Below are positions 60,393 to 64,000 of a stretch of DNA of 64,000 bases, one piece after another. The position numbers and the translations under genes were made by a program. Origin of the DNA: Ulva prolifera (Eukaryota > Chlorophyta > Ulvophyceae > Ulvales > Ulvaceae); contig CM041200.1 in the NCBI GenBank assembly GCA_023078555.1, positions 5,770,861 to 5,834,860 on the forward strand. Direction: 5' to 3'. The stretch's first letter is position 1. Every line of letters begins with the position of its first letter. The notes under the pieces are model-generated. The model saw nothing but the letters and a program-made list of their open reading frames with translations, had not been told where the DNA came from and did no database searches.

Positions 60393-63300
60393 GGCTCCAG
60401 CACGGATCCTCCACAAGACAGACTGCAACAATTACCCCCTGGAGTTCCGCGGTCAATTGGTCATCTGTTGGCAATGGAGCGCGTCGGTCGCTGAACAGCC
60501 GCGCGTGAAACGATTGCACAACAAGCCCCTGGGATATACGTTCGTTTTAAGCGCACGGTTTAGTCTATCCCAACGAAGTCTGGGTGAATATACCAGGCAA
60601 GACGAGGATCTATCTTCCCCGCATTTCAGTGTTCGAGCCCGCAGTGTGTTGCGATGCCATGCAAGCCCTGTAGCCACACAGGAAGATGGACTGACACGAC
60701 GTTGCCACACATCACTTGATCAGGCGTGTAAAATTACCGAACACACCTGAAGGCGTACAGGCCTCGCGGTGCCCCATGTATGTAGGTACAGCGGCGACTG
60801 TCACTCTCAATTTGTATAATGCATGCGGCTGCACGTCTTGCCCTAGGCAGGCCGTGCACCCATGAGTCAACAGCGCGCTGCAGCTGACAAGCGGCAGTTG
60901 GTGACCGCTCATCGCCACCTGTCGGAATCATGTAGCTCCGTGACGAGAGCGAACGACATTTGCAACGGTTGCTGCATGAGGCAGCAGGTCCCGCATACGA
61001 GTCATGGTCGACATCAGCCCAGCAGTTCCAGCGCCCGCTCTTTGGCTGCCGCAGGGCCCGGCAGTGGCATGCAGCCATGAAACCTCATCTGGGGAAGCTA
61101 CGTGTTATTCGGCTATCTGATGATGCTGAAGCTGATTAGGTGCTTGGGCATTCGGCCTGTTTCATCTGTCGTGCATGTGAAAGCATGAATGTACTGCTTG
61201 ATTCGTCTCTGTGAGCAGCTGGCTTAGAGGTTCACCTAAGCATCTAAAGAGCTGACGCGTGCTGCAGCTGTTGGGGCCGTGATCTCTCTTTTGCAAAGTA
61301 CGACCTCCCTTGTGCATGATTGTGTCTTGACACGTTGACGGTGGCATACACCTGGCTCACCTTTGCACTAGCTTGGGTGTTCCAGGACTTGTCAGCCAGT
61401 GCAAGGGCCACTAGCAGCGGTTCCAATGTTTTTGTCCCACACCACAGGAATCATGACAGGAGCATGGCATGCCACTCATCGATGTCCTGTCTATGCAATT
61501 ACACACCGCAGGGGATCATTGCATGTTGCGAATTGAGGGCCCGGTACTTCCTGTTGCACCTGCCATGGTAGAGTTGCAGAAGCACTTGGGTGTCAGTCGT
61601 CATGATACCCAAACTCTGCAAACGCTCAGCGCGGAAGCTGTCCAGATGTGTCTCTGCAGTGCATTGTGCTGTGGCAAGCCTTACAAGCCCATCATGCAGT
61701 GCAAGACACGAAATCTGACAGAGCCATCAGCTGCATGATGATAAGCACCTGTTGCAGCTTGCTGTCTGACAACCAGGCATGGGTGCACCTTACAGGCCTA
61801 GGTAGGTACATTTGTGCACATGTATGATGAGATGTATATATGGAGATGATCTGATCACATACCATCATGGAGATGATCCGACCACAAAGACACAAAAGCT
61901 GCCAATGTTGTGCACATTGACAGTGCGGTGCTAGTGTGGTGCTGAAAGCGTGGGATTGAGTGAAGTGCGATCAATGTGCGGTTGCTCGATCTTGTGTGGA
62001 TCGAAGCAGTGCTCAGCTTTCTCCACAACCAATAACAAACTTTGAACACGCAACCATGGTGTAATGTGAAGATGCTAATTTGCTTGAAGACCAGGTGATT
62101 AGTAGAGCTAGCTGCAGGCTGAAGGAAGCACACACTCTCGCTACGCCCGGACCGGCTGCAACCCACGGCCAGTACCACCACTCCCCAGCTCAAACTCTGG
62201 CATCAACATGTGCAATATACACCAGTGCCCCCTGCTTACCAAAGTCGACTACGGTCCAAGCTGAACACAGCATGTACTGCCTGAGACCTCAGCTTTATAG
62301 TGTACTGAGCAGGATGTTGGTGCAGTACCTTGAACACTCGCCGGACTCAAAGCTCTTCCACACACAATTTTGCAACTCAACGCGCCTTTGCTCGTGATCG
62401 GCAGGCTTGACCAAGAATCAAGCCAGAAATGGCCAGGAGACCAGATACAGCTATTTTTCAGTCTTACACACCGGCACTGCAGCAAATGTGAAGGCAATCT
62501 CGTTTGCTGTCTGGGTGTGCCTGTAGTGATCGACCTGAAGGTGGGCTTCAGTGTGGACCAGCACCAGAGCGGGCGTCCTTGAGTGCACAGGCGGACAGCA
62601 TCGCAGGGCACTGGCTATGCTGTTTGTGCAAACCGTCACTGACACATAGCTGTACCTCGGCCTGATTCACGTGCTCCCTTTGGCAAGTCCGCGTAGCATC
62701 ACTGATGTAGTCTCTAGCTACATGTGCAGATGCGATTCTATGCCAACGTCACCTTCAGCAGTCTGAATAGTACATCATATCGACGCAGCACCCGCGCGTC
62801 ATGCCTGTTCAATTAGAAAACCAAATTGTGCTGCTTCTTTTCCCGTCTCTCCTCCATAAGCACATTTGAGCCTGAAGTCGGTGGCTTCCAGAATGCTCCG
62901 TTTGCACCCCAGCCCCGAAGCTGCTGCTGCCTCAGAGCATCAAGCCTCGCAGCAGTGTGGCGGGGACAGCTGTGCCGGCCGGGGCTGAGCCAGCCCTCAA
63001 ACTATGCTACGCTGCAGAAAGCAGCGTCTGGTGGTGGTGTTGGGTCCTAGCTGGGCTATGGCCTTCTACCTCTCAACCACTGTGAAGGCAATCATCTGTG
63101 AAGGCAATCTTCTGACTGGCCCAGCAGCTTGAATTACTGCGCTCGATCTACTGTTATACATGCCCGAATAAACATGCAAGTCACCAGGCCCATGCTCTGG
63201 TTGACTTCAAGCAATGACGCTCCAGTAGAATCCCCACTTCGCTCACAGGATCAGAGCCACGAAATAATTGCCAGCAACAGAGTGACTTGTGTGTGACCTG

Positions 63301-64000
63301 GGTCATCCTTCCTCTGACATGCTCATCCATCTCTGCACTGTCATGGTGTGTCAGCCTGTGCCTAGTTGCTGCTCACACAGTTGTGAGCATTAGGTGCGAT
63401 GGGAACGTTGCTGCCTTTGACAGCCATGCAGCGAATCAAGTGATGACGTCAGCTTGGCGAAGAGCTCTATCTGTTACTGCGCATGTTGGCAAACGTTGTT
63501 TCATTATTTTGTTGGGTATGTCAGGTACAGAGTCTTGAAGAGCCCACACGTTCTTGCCGACCAAGTCGTCTGAGTCCAAGTGAGCGTGCACTGGTTGCTC
63601 ATATCCATGTCATATTCCAATGTCAATCCAATTTGTACAGAGGTGACCGCTGCACATGTCGGACACAGTGGCAACACAACAGGATAGAGCAGCCAGCAGG
63701 AACCCGGTCAGAACTGACGGCAGCCAGCAGTATGAGCCCGGGAGCCAGCCGGCTACAGAATCAGCTGCAGGAATCTGCTTCTTGTATTCTAACAGACACG
63801 ACTTGCATAACACCACAATTCTTGTGGTCTCAAGTGAGGCCTCGATAGTCTGGTGAGCTTTGGTGAGCTTCCAGAGCTCAGAGTTCAGCCTTGGTTGTCA
63901 GATACAGCAGGACTGTGGGAGCTTCCACTGGGGTCTGACAACAGGAATGATCAAGACTGGAAATTTGTGTTGCAAAAGAATAATTCCAACGCTTGGCACG
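60393..64000. other. Unresolved region with coding-like fragments
   Basis: About 3.6 kb. Coding-like stretches are seen but not identified. Minus strand: 61440-61355, containing LEPLLVALALADKSWNTQAS, ending at a good donor. Plus strand: 61510-61735 (HCMLRIEGPVLPVAPAMVEL) and 62370-62540 (LNAPLLVIGRLDQESSQK, with a C-x2-C). Plus 63287-63530 is Ala/Ser-rich. None has a recognisable family or a full exon chain, so no gene model is offered. Confidence 0.3.

Overview
The window is intron-rich nuclear DNA from a photosynthetic eukaryote, most likely a green alga. Reasons: a plant-type plastid heme oxygenase, a plastid-style RelA/SpoT homologue, a plant-like DGAT2 with the EPHS motif, a NOP16 of the plant form, a full-size ABCG/PDR transporter and a villin. 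Introns are mostly 60-250 nt GT-AG. TGTAA, the usual poly(A) signal of chlorophytes, lies just beyond several stop codons. Two EF-hand genes suggest an organism that builds cilia. No organelle, bacterial or viral genes were recognised.

Layout: 0.7-3.1 kb, minus, RSH. 3.3-4.1 kb, minus, an unidentified disordered protein. 4.1-9.3 kb, gene-poor, with low-complexity GT-rich DNA, a (CG)n(TG)n array and a poly-G tract. 9.3-10.5 kb, plus, DGAT2. 10.6-21.1 kb, minus, one very large gene (or two) coding beta-sandwich-like repeats, a von Willebrand A (VWA3-type) domain and EF-hands. 21.8-23.3 kb, plus, a 380-residue EF-hand protein divergent from it. 23.9-30.4 kb, plus, villin with headpiece. 30.8-31.5 kb, minus, a weak small gene. 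31.6-33.6 kb, plus, an SPT2-like chromatin protein with a zinc-ribbon-like insert. 34.3-37.5 kb, plus, ABCE1/RLI1. 37.9-38.7 kb, minus, NOP16. 40.3-51.0 kb, minus, a 19-exon or longer full-size ABCG/PDR transporter with repeats in its introns. 51.1-56.7 kb, gene-poor. 56.9-58.2 kb, plus, heme oxygenase. 58.8-60.4 kb, minus, a tail-anchored TPR co-chaperone. 60.4-64 kb, unresolved.

The genes do not form a pathway. They are a mixed housekeeping set: translation and ribosome biogenesis (ABCE1, NOP16), chromatin (SPT2), actin (villin), lipid storage (DGAT2), plastid signalling and tetrapyrrole breakdown (RSH, heme oxygenase), export (PDR), and probable cilia or calcium-linked proteins. Exon chains were joined by hand. 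For RSH, DGAT2, villin, ABCE1, the 380-residue EF-hand protein and the PDR gene, every splice junction keeps phase, so those models are firm apart from missing 5' exons where stated. The item most likely to be undescribed is the giant repeat-VWA-EF-hand protein at 10.6-21.1 kb.
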